Positions 17,182 through 26,343 of a DNA stretch of 64,000 nt are shown here, in pieces. The notes below the pieces were generated by a model. It made no database searches. It was not told the DNA's origin and was given only the letters and a program-made list of their open reading frames with translations. The stretch is from Devosia sp. Root413D1 (GTDB taxonomy: Bacteria > Pseudomonadota > Alphaproteobacteria > Rhizobiales > Devosiaceae): positions 558,001-622,000 of the forward strand of contig NZ_LMEA01000008.1 in the NCBI RefSeq assembly GCF_001425235.1. The letters run 5' to 3'. Made by a program: the position numbers and the translations under genes. Numbering within the stretch: position 1 is the first letter of the stretch; each line of letters opens with the position of its first letter.

Positions 17182-18183
17182 ATGAGCTACACGCTGAGCC
17201 TGCTCGATAAGAGCCCCATCGCCAAAGGCGAGACCGCCCACGACGCGCTGAAGCGCACGCTGGCTTTGGCGCAGGCCGCCGAGCGGCTGGGCTTTCACCG
17301 CTTCTGGGTCGCCGAACACCACGACACCGCCGACCTCGCCAGCTCGGCGCCGGAACTGGTGATCGCCTGGCTGCTGGCGGGCACGCGGCGCATCCGCATC
17401 GGCTCGGGCGGCGTCATGCTGCAGCACTACAGCCCCTACAAGGTGGCGGAGAGCTTCAACACGCTCGCTTCGATCGCTCCGGGCCGTGTCGACCTCGGCG
17501 TCGGCAAGGCCCCTGGCGGCCTGCCATTCTCCACCAAGGCGTTGCAGAGCGAACGGGAGGCGGGCAGGAAGCTCGATTTCAACGGCCTCCTCACCGACCT
17601 CACCACCTTTCTCGACGGCACACAGGGCCCTGATCGCGCCAAGGCGACGCCGTCACCGGTAACCGCACCCGAACGCTTCCTGCTCGGCGCCAGCGTCGAC
17701 AGCGCCGAACTGGCGGCGGGGCAGGGCTGGGGTTTCGTTTTTGCCCGCCACCTCAACGGCGACGGAGCGCTGCTGGCCGCGACGGTCGAACGTTACCGCC
17801 AGCTTACCGGCCGTTCGCCGGTCGTTGCGGTCGCGGCGATCCTGTCGCGCGATGGCAGCGAGGCCAAGGCGCAGGGCGACCGGTTCCGGCCGCTGAAACT
17901 CCACATTGCCGGGCGGCAAAGCGTCACCATCGGCAGCGAAGAGCAGGCCCGGGAGTTTGCTCGCCAGGCCGGCGTCAGCGACTACCGCACCGAACCCGCA
18001 ACCCCGAGCGTCGTCACCGGCTCGCCGCGCGACCTGCTCGACGAACTCGACCGGCTGAGCGGCACGCTCGGCGTCGGCGAGTTCATCGTCGATCTGTTCA
18101 ACCAGGGCGACAGCCGCCTCGAAGCGGTCGAGCTGCTGGCCGCGGCGCACGCCGCCGCCGGCCGTGTCGCCATCCCCGCCTGA
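17182..18183 (+). CDS. Luciferase-like monooxygenase, MsnO8/CmoO type
   Basis: A 333-residue flavin-dependent monooxygenase. The start LSLLDKSPIAKGETAHDAL, the FWVAEHHD motif and GGVMLQHYSPYKVAE are typical of the MsnO8-like LLM subgroup, to which B. subtilis YtmO (CmoO) belongs. Reduced FMN would come from the nearby flavin reductase. In the Bacillus pathway this type oxidises an N-acetylated S-alkylcysteine and breaks the C-S bond. Here the substrate assignment is inferred from the gene set. Confidence 0.85.
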   Translation: MSYTLSLLDKSPIAKGETAHDALKRTLALAQAAERLGFHRFWVAEHHDTADLASSAPELVIAWLLAGTRRIRIGSGGVMLQHYSPYKVAESFNTLASIAPGRVDLGVGKAPGGLPFSTKALQSEREAGRKLDFNGLLTDLTTFLDGTQGPDRAKATPSPVTAPERFLLGASVDSAELAAGQGWGFVFARHLNGDGALLAATVERYRQLTGRSPVVAVAAILSRDGSEAKAQGDRFRPLKLHIAGRQSVTIGSEEQAREFARQAGVSDYRTEPATPSVVTGSPRDLLDELDRLSGTLGVGEFIVDLFNQGDSRLEAVELLAAAHAAAGRVAIPA

Positions 18184-18204
18184 CCCCCTAACGGAGCCCT
18201 TAAG

Positions 18205-19545
18205 ATGAGCAAGCGCATCCCATTCGGCATCATGCTGCAGGGCCCGGGCGGCCACATGAACGCCTGGAAACACCCGAGCGTCCCGGCCGATGCCAGCGTC
18301 AATTTCGACTATTACGTGCGGACCGCCAAGCAGGCCGAAGCCGCCGGCATCGCCTTCGCCTTCATCGCCGACGGGCTCTACATCAACGAAGTGTCGATCC
18401 CGCATTTCCTCAACCGCTTCGAGCCGATCGCCATTCTCTCGGCGCTTGCCGCCGTCACCGACAAGATCGGCCTCGTCGGCACTCTTTCCACCTCCTACTC
18501 GGATCCCTTCACCGTGGCCCGGCAGTTCGGTTCGGTCGATGCCATCAGCAAGGGGCGTGGCGGCTGGAACGCCGTGACCTCGCCGCTCGAGGGCTCGGCC
18601 AAGAACTACAGCCGTGAAAAACACCCCGAGCATGCGCTGCGTTATCAGATCGCCGGCGAGCATATCGACGTGGTGAAAGGCCTGTGGGACAGCTGGGACG
18701 ACGATGCGTTCGTCCGCAACCGCGAGACCGGCCAGTATGCCGATTTCTCGAAGCTGCATCGGGTCAACTACAAGGGCCAATTCCACTGCGTCGAAGGCCC
18801 GCTCAACCTCGAGCGCTCGCCGCAGGGGCAGCCGGTGCTGTTCCAGGCCGGCGGCTCCGACGACGGCATCGCGCTCGCCGGTCGTCACGCCGACGCGGTG
18901 TTCGCCAACGGCGCCTCGATCCCCGAGAATCAGGAGTTGACCAGTAAGCTCAAGGCCAGTGCCGTGGCGCATGGCCGGCGCTCCGACGACATCAAGGTGT
19001 TCCCCGGCATTTCGCCGATCGTCGGCTCGACCGCCGAGGAGGCGGAGCGCAAGTATCGCGAGATCCGCGACCTGGTCAGCGTCACCGAGGCGCTGCGCTA
19101 TATCGGCCGCTTCTTCGACCACCACGATTTCACCCAATACGACCTCGATGCGCCATTCCCTGAGCTGGGCGACTTGGGCAAGAACCAGTTCCGCTCCGGC
19201 ACCGACCGCATCAAGCGTATCGCCAAGGAGAAAAACCAGACGCTGCGCGAAGTGGCGCTCGAAAACACCACGCCGCGCAATGACTTCATCGGCACGCCCG
19301 ATGTGGTCGCCGACAAGCTGATCGAGTGGGTGGAGCAGGGGGCAGCCGATGGTTTCGTGCTCGGCTTCCAGGTCATCACCCAGGGTCTCAACGACTTTGA
19401 GGCAGAGGTGCTGCCGATCCTCGAAAAACGCGGCTACCACTCGCGTGAACTGATCGGCACCACCCTGCGCGAGCATCTCGAACTGCCGCGCCCGGTGAAC
19501 CGCTTCGCCGACGAGGCGGCGGCCAAGGCCGGGGCAGCGGAATGA
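18205..19545 (+). CDS. NtaA/SnaA/DszA-type FMN-dependent monooxygenase (CmoJ/YxeK-like)
   Basis: A 446-residue monooxygenase of the NtaA/SnaA/SoxA(DszA) subgroup. Diagnostic segments are GRGGWNAVTSPLEGSAKNY and a long C-terminal half typical of DszA and nitrilotriacetate monooxygenases. Enzymes of this class include B. subtilis YtnJ and YxeK, which cleave N-acetyl-S-alkylcysteines such as N-acetyl-S-(2-succino)cysteine. The ATG follows a CGGAG-like site. Its stop codon overlaps the M20 deacylase start (ATGA). Confidence 0.9.
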   Translation: MSKRIPFGIMLQGPGGHMNAWKHPSVPADASVNFDYYVRTAKQAEAAGIAFAFIADGLYINEVSIPHFLNRFEPIAILSALAAVTDKIGLVGTLSTSYSDPFTVARQFGSVDAISKGRGGWNAVTSPLEGSAKNYSREKHPEHALRYQIAGEHIDVVKGLWDSWDDDAFVRNRETGQYADFSKLHRVNYKGQFHCVEGPLNLERSPQGQPVLFQAGGSDDGIALAGRHADAVFANGASIPENQELTSKLKASAVAHGRRSDDIKVFPGISPIVGSTAEEAERKYREIRDLVSVTEALRYIGRFFDHHDFTQYDLDAPFPELGDLGKNQFRSGTDRIKRIAKEKNQTLREVALENTTPRNDFIGTPDVVADKLIEWVEQGAADGFVLGFQVITQGLNDFEAEVLPILEKRGYHSRELIGTTLREHLELPRPVNRFADEAAAKAGAAE

Positions 19546-20699
19546 GCATTGATGTCGCGGAGTTCGTGGCGCTCCGGCACCGGCTCCACTCCGAGCCGGA
19601 GCTGGCCTACGAGGAGAAAAACACCAGCGCGCTGGTGGCCGAGCTCCTCACGGGCTGGGGCTACGAGGTCGCGACCGGTATCGGCGGCACCGGCGTCGTC
19701 GGAACGCTCAGGCGCGGGCCGGGCGCGCGGACCATCGGCATCCGTGCCGACATGGATGCGCTGCCGATCACCGAGACGACGGGTGTCCCCTATGCCAGCA
19801 AGACGCCTGGGGTGATGCATGCCTGCGGGCATGACGGACACACTGCGATCCTCCTCGCGGCGGCCAAAGACATCGCCGCAACGCGTAACTTTTCCGGTAC
19901 CGTTCGGCTGATCTTCCAGCCCGCCGAGGAGAATGGCGGCGGCGCCCGCAAGATGATCGAGGATCGGCTGTTCGAGCGCTTCCCGGTCGATGCGGTGTTC
20001 GGGCTGCACAACTGGCCGGGGGTTCCGGCCGGCGAGTTCCGCTTCATCGACGGCCCGGCGATGGCCTCGGTCGACATGGTCGTCGTCACCATCACCGGCA
20101 AGGGTGGGCATGGTGCCCGGCCGCACGAAGCGGTGGATCCGATCGTCACCGCTGCCTCGCTGATCATGGCGTTGCAGACTATCGTCTCGCGCAACATCGA
20201 TCCGCTCGAGGCGGCGGTGGTCACCGTGGGCGCCATCCACGGCGGCAACGTGCCAAACGTCATCCCTGAGAGCGTCGAGCTGCTGCTCACCGTCCGCGCT
20301 TTCTCCGCGTCGGTACGCGAGAGTATCAAGCAGCGGATCGCCGCGCTCGCCGAGGCCCATGCCCAGAGCTTCGGTGCGAGTGCCAAGGTTTCGGCGCCGC
20401 GCGGCTATCCTGTGCTGGTCAACCACGCCGCCGAGAACGCCTTCGCGCGGGGCGTGGCGCAGCGGCAGCTGGGGGAGGGGAGTGTCGGTACGCTCCCGCC
20501 GATCACCGCCAGCGAGGACTTTGCCTTCATGCTGGAACAGCGCCCTGGCGCCTACCTGTTCGTCGGCAATGGCCCGAGCGCCGATCTCCACAGCCCCAAC
20601 TACGACTTCAACGACGAGATCCTCGGCATAGCTGCCCGCTACTGGGTGGCGCTGGTCGAGGATTACCTCAGGGCCAACGAGGAGGCGGCAGCGGCATGA
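19542..20699 (+). CDS. M20-family amidohydrolase, probable N-acetylcysteine-type deacylase
   Basis: A 385-residue metallohydrolase of the M20D group. Metal-binding features are visible in order: MHACGHDGH (about residue 95), PAEENGGG, GLHNWPG and a C-terminal TASEDFAF. The central lid/dimerisation domain is present. Homologues such as YxeP and YtnL/SndB remove the N-acetyl group after C-S cleavage, releasing cysteine. ATGA overlaps at both ends tie it to the monooxygenase before it and the acetyltransferase after it. Confidence 0.9.
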   Translation: MSIDVAEFVALRHRLHSEPELAYEEKNTSALVAELLTGWGYEVATGIGGTGVVGTLRRGPGARTIGIRADMDALPITETTGVPYASKTPGVMHACGHDGHTAILLAAAKDIAATRNFSGTVRLIFQPAEENGGGARKMIEDRLFERFPVDAVFGLHNWPGVPAGEFRFIDGPAMASVDMVVVTITGKGGHGARPHEAVDPIVTAASLIMALQTIVSRNIDPLEAAVVTVGAIHGGNVPNVIPESVELLLTVRAFSASVRESIKQRIAALAEAHAQSFGASAKVSAPRGYPVLVNHAAENAFARGVAQRQLGEGSVGTLPPITASEDFAFMLEQRPGAYLFVGNGPSADLHSPNYDFNDEILGIAARYWVALVEDYLRANEEAAAA

Positions 20700-21265
20700 G
20701 CGACTATTTCTACTACACCACCCCTGACCACCCGCTGGCCGAACCGCTCGTCAACCAGCTGACCGCGGAGTACGACCGGCGCTACGGCGCCTATTTCGGC
20801 GAGACGGCCGACAAGGAAATGAATCGCTACCCGGCAGCGCTGTTCGCGCCGCCCGATGGCAATTTCCTCTTACTGCTGCGCGACGGTTTTCCGATCGCTG
20901 GCGGCGCCTTCAAGCGCTTCGATGGTGAAACCGCCGAGCTCAAGCGCATCTGGACCGATGAGAACCATCGCCGCCAGGGTTTGGCCCGACGGGTGGTGGC
21001 CGAGCTCGAGCAGCAGGCGTTCCGGCAGGGCTTTTCGCGCCTCTACCTCACCACCGGCTTCCGCCAGCCGGAGGCGCGCGACCTCTACCTCAATGCGGGC
21101 TACACCCCGCTGTTCGATGTGGATGCCGATCCCGAGATCTACGGCGCGCTGCCATTCGAGAAATTTCTCGTCAACCCGCCGCCCGGCTATGTCCCGACGT
21201 TGGTGACCCCGCCCGAGGGCGGCTGGAAGGCGGCGCGCGAGCGCCAACTCGCCGAGCACAGATAG
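20696..21265 (+). CDS. GNAT acetyltransferase, SnaA/YxeL-like
   Basis: A 189-residue acetyltransferase. The acetyl-CoA loop ENHRRQGLARRVV and the late YLNAGY motif are clear. The N-terminal half has FLLLLRDGFPIAGGAFKRF as the strand pair before the loop. In the analogous Bacillus operons this enzyme N-acetylates the S-alkylcysteine so that the monooxygenase can act. The ATGA overlap with the deacylase shows acetylation and deacetylation enzymes made in step. Confidence 0.87.
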   Translation: MSDYFYYTTPDHPLAEPLVNQLTAEYDRRYGAYFGETADKEMNRYPAALFAPPDGNFLLLLRDGFPIAGGAFKRFDGETAELKRIWTDENHRRQGLARRVVAELEQQAFRQGFSRLYLTTGFRQPEARDLYLNAGYTPLFDVDADPEIYGALPFEKFLVNPPPGYVPTLVTPPEGGWKAARERQLAEHR

Positions 21266-21345
21266 CCACGGCACCGCATTTTCGCAGGCAAACGAACTCT
21301 CCGGCGACCCAACAACAGACGCCGATGCTTTGACCCCGCGACGTT

Positions 21346-21370
21346 AAAGTCTATCATTTTGATAGACTAA
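21346..21370. promoter_or_regulatory. GTC-N13-GAC palindrome, site C
   Basis: Nine-base perfect arms, AGTCTATCA and TGATAGACT, with a three-base spacer. The GTC-to-GAC span (21349-21367) is again 19 bp. It sits 47 bp before the ABC permease-ATPase gene and is the best-conserved of the three sites. Confidence 0.75.
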
Positions 21371-21413
21371 TAATGACGGGCCCAAGCCCCAGGAACAACG
21401 AAGGCACCTCTGA

Positions 21414-23192
21414 ATGGCTACGACCGATGCAAGTTCTGCGAGTGTCGAACTCGACCTGGCGCGCTCCTCCGCCGATCCGGGCGGTTATCGCGTCGTGCCG
21501 GCCAAGCACCCATGGCGGATCGCCGGCACGGTGGTGGCGGGGCTGCTGATCCTCGTCACGCTCCACTCGGTGCTCACCAACGAGCGCTGGGGCTGGACGG
21601 TGTTCGCCCAGTACTTCTTCGATGGGGCGGTGCTGATCGGCCTCGGCCGCACTCTGTGGCTGACGCTGCTGGCCAGCGTGCTCGGCTTCTTCCTCGGCGG
21701 CCTGCTGGCGTTCGCCCGGGTGTCGAAGTCGAAGCTGCTTTCCGGCCTCTCCTGGGCCTATATCTGGCTGCTGCGCTCGATCCCGCTGATCGTCCTGCTG
21801 CTGGTGCTCAACAATATCGGCTACCTCTACCCGACCGTCGATATCGGTATCCCGTTCACCGATATCCTGTTCGCCCAGTACGGCACCACCTCGGTGCTCA
21901 GCGTCTTCGCCGTGGCGGTGATCGGCCTCAGCCTCAACCAGGCGGCCTTCTCGGCCGAGATCATCCGGGGCGGCATCCTGTCGATCGACCAGGGCCAGCA
22001 GGAGGCCGCAGCCGCACTTGGCCTCTCCTGGCGCCACCAGTCGCTGCGCATCGTCCTGCCGCAGGCCATGCGCGCCATCATCCCCTCGGGCTTCAACGAG
22101 ATCATCGGCCTCGCCAAGGCCACCTCCATTGTCTACGTGCTGGCGCTGCCCGAGCTCTTCTACACCGTCCAGGTCATCTACAAGCGGAACCTCGAGGTCA
22201 TCCCGCTGCTGATGGTGGCAACGGTCTGGTACCTGATCATCATGAGCGTGTTGTCGCTCGTGCAGTTCGGCATCGAGCGCTATTTCGCCAAGGGCGCCAC
22301 TCGCGAGGTGCAGGCGCCGCTGCTCGGCCGCTTCCTCGGTCCCAACCGCACCGCCCGGACCATCGCCGCCGTCCGTGCCGCGCCGCAAGCCCAGCGCGCG
22401 CCGCTCGCCGCCTTCGATCGGCACAGTCACGATGTCGGCCGCATCGACATCCGCCGCATCACCAAGAGCTTTGGCGACTTCAAGGCGCTCGACAATGTGA
22501 GCCTCACGGTCGAGCCCGGCGAAGTGACCGTGATCATCGGCCCCTCGGGCGCCGGCAAATCGACGCTGCTGCGTACCATCAACCACCTCGAGCGGCCGGA
22601 TGCCGGGTTCGTCTCGATCGATGGCGAGATCATCGCCTACGAGCAGCGCGGCAACGTGCTCTACGAACTCAAGGATCGCGCCATCCGAGAGCGCCGCGCC
22701 GGCATCGGCATGGTGTTCCAGAACTTCAACCTGTTCCCGCATCTGACGGCGGTGGAGAACCTGATCGAAGCCCCCATCGCGGTGCAGAAGCTCGAGCACG
22801 GCAAGGCCGTCGGCCAGGCGCTCGACCTGCTCGATCGCGTCGGTCTCTCCGACAAAGCCGAGGCCTATCCGCGGCATCTCTCCGGCGGCCAGCAGCAGCG
22901 CGTCGCCATTGCCCGCGCCCTGGCGCTGAAGCCCAAGGTCTTGCTGTTCGACGAGCCAACTTCGGCGCTCGACCCCGAGCTGGTGGGCGAAGTGCTCGAC
23001 ACCATCAAGGAGCTGGCGAAATCGGGGACCACGATGGTCATCGTCACCCACGAGATCGGCTTCGCCCGAGAGGTCGCCGACAAGATCGTCTTCATGGAAA
23101 ATGGTCGCATCGTCGAAGCCGGCGCGCCCGAGCGCCTCTTCAACTCTCCCTCACACCACCGGACGGCCGAGTTCCTGGCCAAGGTCCTCTGA
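21414..23192 (+). CDS. Fused amino-acid ABC importer: permease plus ATPase
   Basis: A 592-residue fusion of two usually separate subunits. Residues about 35-305 are a HisM-type permease with helices and the EAA loop QQEAAAALGLSWRHQSLRIV. Residues about 345-592 are a polar-amino-acid ATPase with Walker A GPSGAGKSTLL, signature LSGGQQQR and Walker B VLLFDEPTSALD. The linker (about 305-345) is Ala/Arg-rich. With the two following binding proteins it would import a cystine- or S-alkylcysteine-like amino acid. No frameshift is needed to read through, so the fusion is genuine in this sequence. Confidence 0.9.
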   Translation: MATTDASSASVELDLARSSADPGGYRVVPAKHPWRIAGTVVAGLLILVTLHSVLTNERWGWTVFAQYFFDGAVLIGLGRTLWLTLLASVLGFFLGGLLAFARVSKSKLLSGLSWAYIWLLRSIPLIVLLLVLNNIGYLYPTVDIGIPFTDILFAQYGTTSVLSVFAVAVIGLSLNQAAFSAEIIRGGILSIDQGQQEAAAALGLSWRHQSLRIVLPQAMRAIIPSGFNEIIGLAKATSIVYVLALPELFYTVQVIYKRNLEVIPLLMVATVWYLIIMSVLSLVQFGIERYFAKGATREVQAPLLGRFLGPNRTARTIAAVRAAPQAQRAPLAAFDRHSHDVGRIDIRRITKSFGDFKALDNVSLTVEPGEVTVIIGPSGAGKSTLLRTINHLERPDAGFVSIDGEIIAYEQRGNVLYELKDRAIRERRAGIGMVFQNFNLFPHLTAVENLIEAPIAVQKLEHGKAVGQALDLLDRVGLSDKAEAYPRHLSGGQQQRVAIARALALKPKVLLFDEPTSALDPELVGEVLDTIKELAKSGTTMVIVTHEIGFAREVADKIVFMENGRIVEAGAPERLFNSPSHHRTAEFLAKVL

Positions 23193-23210
23193 CACACAAG
23201 GTCTCCTGAA

Positions 23211-24140
23211 ATGCGCCTTCTTTCTCTCATGCTCGCCGGTGGCCTCGCCGCCGCCGGCCTCGGCGGAGCCTACGCTGCCGAAGATATCTTCGATCTCAGC
23301 CCCGAGCAGCCCAGCCGCATCCATGTCGAGGCCGATCCGGCGCTGGCCGCAAAGCTCCCCGCCGACTTCAAGTGGGTGGTGCCGGGCAGCTTCACCGTGG
23401 CGGTTGCCGCCGCCGGCGAGCCGCCGCTCGGCACCTACGCCACCGACGCTGCGACCGTGGTCGGCGCCGACCCTGATATCGCCTGGCTGGTTGCCGACAA
23501 GCTGGGGCTGAAGCTCAACCTCGTGCCGGTGGCCTGGGCCGATTGGCCGCTCGGCCTCACCTCGGGCAAGTATGACGCGGTGATCAGTAATGTCGGCGTT
23601 ACCGAAGAGCGGAAGCTGAAGTTCGACTTTTCGACTTACCGGCAGGGCCTGCACGGCTTCTTCGTTGTCACCGACAGCCCGATCACCTCGCTGAAGCAAC
23701 CCAGGGACGTTGCCGGCCTCAAGATCGCGACCAGCTCGGGCACCATCCAGGATCGCATCATCAACGAGTGGAACAAGGAGAACGTCGCCGCCGGCCTCCT
23801 GGCGAGCGACATCCTCTACTACGAGGACACCCCGGCGGCGCTGCTCGCCATCCAGTCCGGGCGCGTCGATGCCATCTTCAACGTCAATTCGATCTTCACC
23901 TACCAGGGCCTGAAGACCGGGGCGATCCACCAGGTCGGCACCGTCAATGCCGGCTGGCCCAACACCACCGAGGTCGGCATCACCACCCGCAAGGACAGCG
24001 GTCTCGCTCCGGTGCTGACCGAGGCGCTGAACGCGGTGATCGCAGACGGCAGCTATCTGAAGACGCTGGAGCGCTGGAAGCTGGCGCCTGAGGCGGTGGA
24101 GACCGCAAAGACCAACCCGCCGGGCCTGCCTAAGTACTGA
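23211..24140 (+). CDS. Polar-amino-acid-type ABC binding protein, first copy
   Basis: A 309-residue periplasmic binding protein with a signal peptide ending around GGAYA-AED. The family-3 binding fold is recognisable: AWLVADKLGLKLNLVPV, then KYDAVISNVGVTEERKLKFD with the aromatic-acidic signature. The segment ANPPGLPKY-type tail is shared with the next gene, to which it is clearly homologous. It lies 18 bp after the fused transporter gene. Confidence 0.88.
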   Translation: MRLLSLMLAGGLAAAGLGGAYAAEDIFDLSPEQPSRIHVEADPALAAKLPADFKWVVPGSFTVAVAAAGEPPLGTYATDAATVVGADPDIAWLVADKLGLKLNLVPVAWADWPLGLTSGKYDAVISNVGVTEERKLKFDFSTYRQGLHGFFVVTDSPITSLKQPRDVAGLKIATSSGTIQDRIINEWNKENVAAGLLASDILYYEDTPAALLAIQSGRVDAIFNVNSIFTYQGLKTGAIHQVGTVNAGWPNTTEVGITTRKDSGLAPVLTEALNAVIADGSYLKTLERWKLAPEAVETAKTNPPGLPKY

Positions 24141-24148
24141 GCTCAGGG

Positions 24149-24180
24149 CATTTCGCCGTTTCGCTTGAAACGGTGAAATG
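24149..24180. repeat. Palindromic intergenic element between tandem binding-protein genes
   Basis: Two 14-bp arms, CATTTCGCCGTTTC and GAAACGGTGAAATG, with one mismatch and a GCTT loop. It has no T-run. Similar palindromes recur in many alphaproteobacterial genomes. Here it could stabilise the upstream transcript or dampen expression of the second binding protein. Confidence 0.6.
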
Positions 24181-24310
24181 TCCCCAAAGCTTCTACCAGA
24201 CACGCCGGCGACAGTGCGAAGCGCCGGACGCATAGCGTCGCATTACCGGGGACACCGGGATGTGCGCCCAGCCTCTTCGCGCCCAATTGGACCCAAGAAA
24301 GGCGTCAAAA

Positions 24311-25246
24311 ATGACCCTCATTCGCACGGCAGCCGCAGGCATTCTCGCCGCCGGCCTGCTGTTCTCCGCCACTTCAGGGGCTTTCGCCCAGGGCGGCTTC
24401 GACCTCACTCCCGAGCAGACGGCTCGCCCCAAAGCCGAAGCCAATCCGGACGCGATCGCCAAGATCTCACCCGACTTCAAGCCGGTGAAGCCGGGCGCCC
24501 TTACTGTGGCGCTGACTGTCGGCGATCCGCCGCTCTCGACGTACGCCACCGACTCCTCGACGCCGGTTGGCGTCGAGGAAGATACGGCCTCGATCATTGC
24601 CGACGCGCTGGGCCTCGAACTCGTCCTGGTGCCGGTGGCCTGGCCCGATTGGCCGCTGGGCCTCGAATCCGGCAAGTTTGACGCGGTGATTTCCAACGTC
24701 ACCGTCACCGAGGCGCGCAAGGAGAAGTTCGACTTCTCGTCCTATCGCCTCGACGTCCTCGGCTTCTACGTGCCGAACGAGAGCAAGATCACCGAGATCA
24801 AGGAACCCAAGGACATTGCGGGCCTCAAGGTGATCGTCGGGGCTGGCACCAACCAGGAAAAGATCGTCGTCGAGTGGGACAAGCAGAACGTTGCCGCCGG
24901 CCTGCCGGCCGCCGAGTTCCAGTATTATGACGATACCGCCGCGGCGCAGCTGGCGCTGCAGTCCGGCCGCGCCGACGTCGAGTTCAACCCCAACGCCCAG
25001 CTCGCCTACCGCGCCGTGGTGAGCGGCAACACCCGGCTCGTCGGCATCGTCAACGGCGGCTGGCCGCTGACCGCCGAGATCGCTGTCGCCACCAGGAAGG
25101 GCGCCGGCCTCGCCGATGCGCTCACCGCCGCCATCAACGGGCTGATCGCCGACGGCAAGTACATCGAGGCGCTGAAGCGCTGGGGCCTCGACGCCGAGAA
25201 ACTCGGCGAATCGCGCACCAACCCGCCGGGCCTGCCCAAGACCTGA
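24311..25246 (+). CDS. Polar-amino-acid-type ABC binding protein, second copy
   Basis: A 311-residue paralogue of the preceding gene, sharing DLTPEQ, the PVAWPDWPLGLESGKFDAV block and the NPPGLPK ending. The signal peptide starts MTLIRTAAAGILAAGLLF and is cleaved near AFA-QGG. The ATG at 24311 is chosen over an upstream in-frame ATG because it begins the signal peptide. The two copies have diverged in the middle, which suggests different ligands served by a single fused transporter. Confidence 0.88.
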   Translation: MTLIRTAAAGILAAGLLFSATSGAFAQGGFDLTPEQTARPKAEANPDAIAKISPDFKPVKPGALTVALTVGDPPLSTYATDSSTPVGVEEDTASIIADALGLELVLVPVAWPDWPLGLESGKFDAVISNVTVTEARKEKFDFSSYRLDVLGFYVPNESKITEIKEPKDIAGLKVIVGAGTNQEKIVVEWDKQNVAAGLPAAEFQYYDDTAAAQLALQSGRADVEFNPNAQLAYRAVVSGNTRLVGIVNGGWPLTAEIAVATRKGAGLADALTAAINGLIADGKYIEALKRWGLDAEKLGESRTNPPGLPKT

Positions 25247-25365
25247 TCACTAACAAGACCTGACCAGACCTGAGCCCCAGATCGTCCCACCCCTTCCTCG
25301 GGACGTAACCGGCGCCGCGTGTCGCCTCTCTCCTTGGCACGCGGCGCTTCAACGCGAACACTCCC

Positions 25366-26343
25366 ATGACCATCAGCAAGCTCAGCTTTCTTATCCCCGG
25401 CAACTACGCGGAGAACGATCCGCATACCGGCCTCGAGGCGACGCTTCGGATCATCGAGCTGGGTGAGGCGCTGGGCTATCACGGCGCCTGGGTGCGTCAG
25501 CGGCACCTCGAACACGGCATTTCGTCGGCAGCGGTGTTCCTCGCCGCGGCCAGCCAGCGCACGCGCCGGATCGAGCTCGGCAGCGCAGTGATCCAGATCG
25601 GCTACGAGAGCCCGTTCCGCCTCGCCGAGGACCTCGCGATGGCGGAGGCGCTATCCGCCGGGCGGCTGAATGTCGGGCTCAGCGCCGGCCCGCCACAGCA
25701 CCTCGACCTGCTCGGCCCGCTGGTGTTCGACGGCGACTACCGCTCGTTCGATTTCTCGCACCGGCGCATCGCGCGGCTGGTCGAGCTGCTGCGCGCAGAG
25801 CCGTTGGGCGAGCCGATCGCCATCCCCGGCGGCAAGGCGGTGCCGCGGGTGCAACCGGGCGTGCCCGGCCTCCTCGACCGACTATGGTATGGCGGCGGTT
25901 CGCTGAAATCGGCCGAATGGGCGGGTGCGAACGGCTTCAACCTGCTGGTCGGCAACGTCACCTCGGGCGAAGGGACAGACGATTTCGTCACTGCGCAACT
26001 CAACCAGATCGCGGTCTATCGGGCCCAGGCTCGGGGTGCCTCCGGCCGCATCGCGCTGGGTCGGGTGATCGTGCCGCTCGACAGCGCCAGCCGGACCACG
26101 CGGGAGCGCTATCTCGCCTATGCCCAGTCCCGCCATGCCCGCACGCTGCAGCCCAATGGCGACAAGCGCACCCTGTTCGCACCCGACCTGGTCGGCACGC
26201 TGGCCGATATCGCCGAGCGACTCACCGCGGACGCCGCAGTGGCAGCGGCCGACGAGTTGCGCCTCGAGCTGCCCTATGAGTTCGACGAGGCCGACTACGC
26301 CCAGATCCTCACCGACGCCATCGGCTTGCTGACGAAGTCCTGA
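25366..26343 (+). CDS. Luciferase-like flavin-dependent monooxygenase
   Basis: A 325-residue LLM-class protein at the end of the sulfur-salvage locus. The N-terminus KLSFLIPGNYAENDPHTGLE, the WVRQRHLEHG segment in place of the usual EHH motif, and LSAGRLNVGLSAGPP show the fold. It is the third LLM enzyme of the locus and the least typical. It may oxidise a different S-alkyl substrate or sulfonate; I do not assign one. A 119-bp gap separates it from the binding protein. Confidence 0.82.
   Translation: MTISKLSFLIPGNYAENDPHTGLEATLRIIELGEALGYHGAWVRQRHLEHGISSAAVFLAAASQRTRRIELGSAVIQIGYESPFRLAEDLAMAEALSAGRLNVGLSAGPPQHLDLLGPLVFDGDYRSFDFSHRRIARLVELLRAEPLGEPIAIPGGKAVPRVQPGVPGLLDRLWYGGGSLKSAEWAGANGFNLLVGNVTSGEGTDDFVTAQLNQIAVYRAQARGASGRIALGRVIVPLDSASRTTRERYLAYAQSRHARTLQPNGDKRTLFAPDLVGTLADIAERLTADAAVAAADELRLELPYEFDEADYAQILTDAIGLLTKS

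Noticed and set aside
17653-19476. A 607-codon minus-strand open frame opposite the monooxygenase genes
   Set aside because: It mirrors well-supported LLM genes on the plus strand; its translation has no motifs and is low in Lys and Asn.
21354-23051. A 565-codon minus-strand open frame opposite the fused transporter
   Set aside because: Asp/His/Gln-rich antisense product without domains; the plus-strand ABC motifs are unambiguous.
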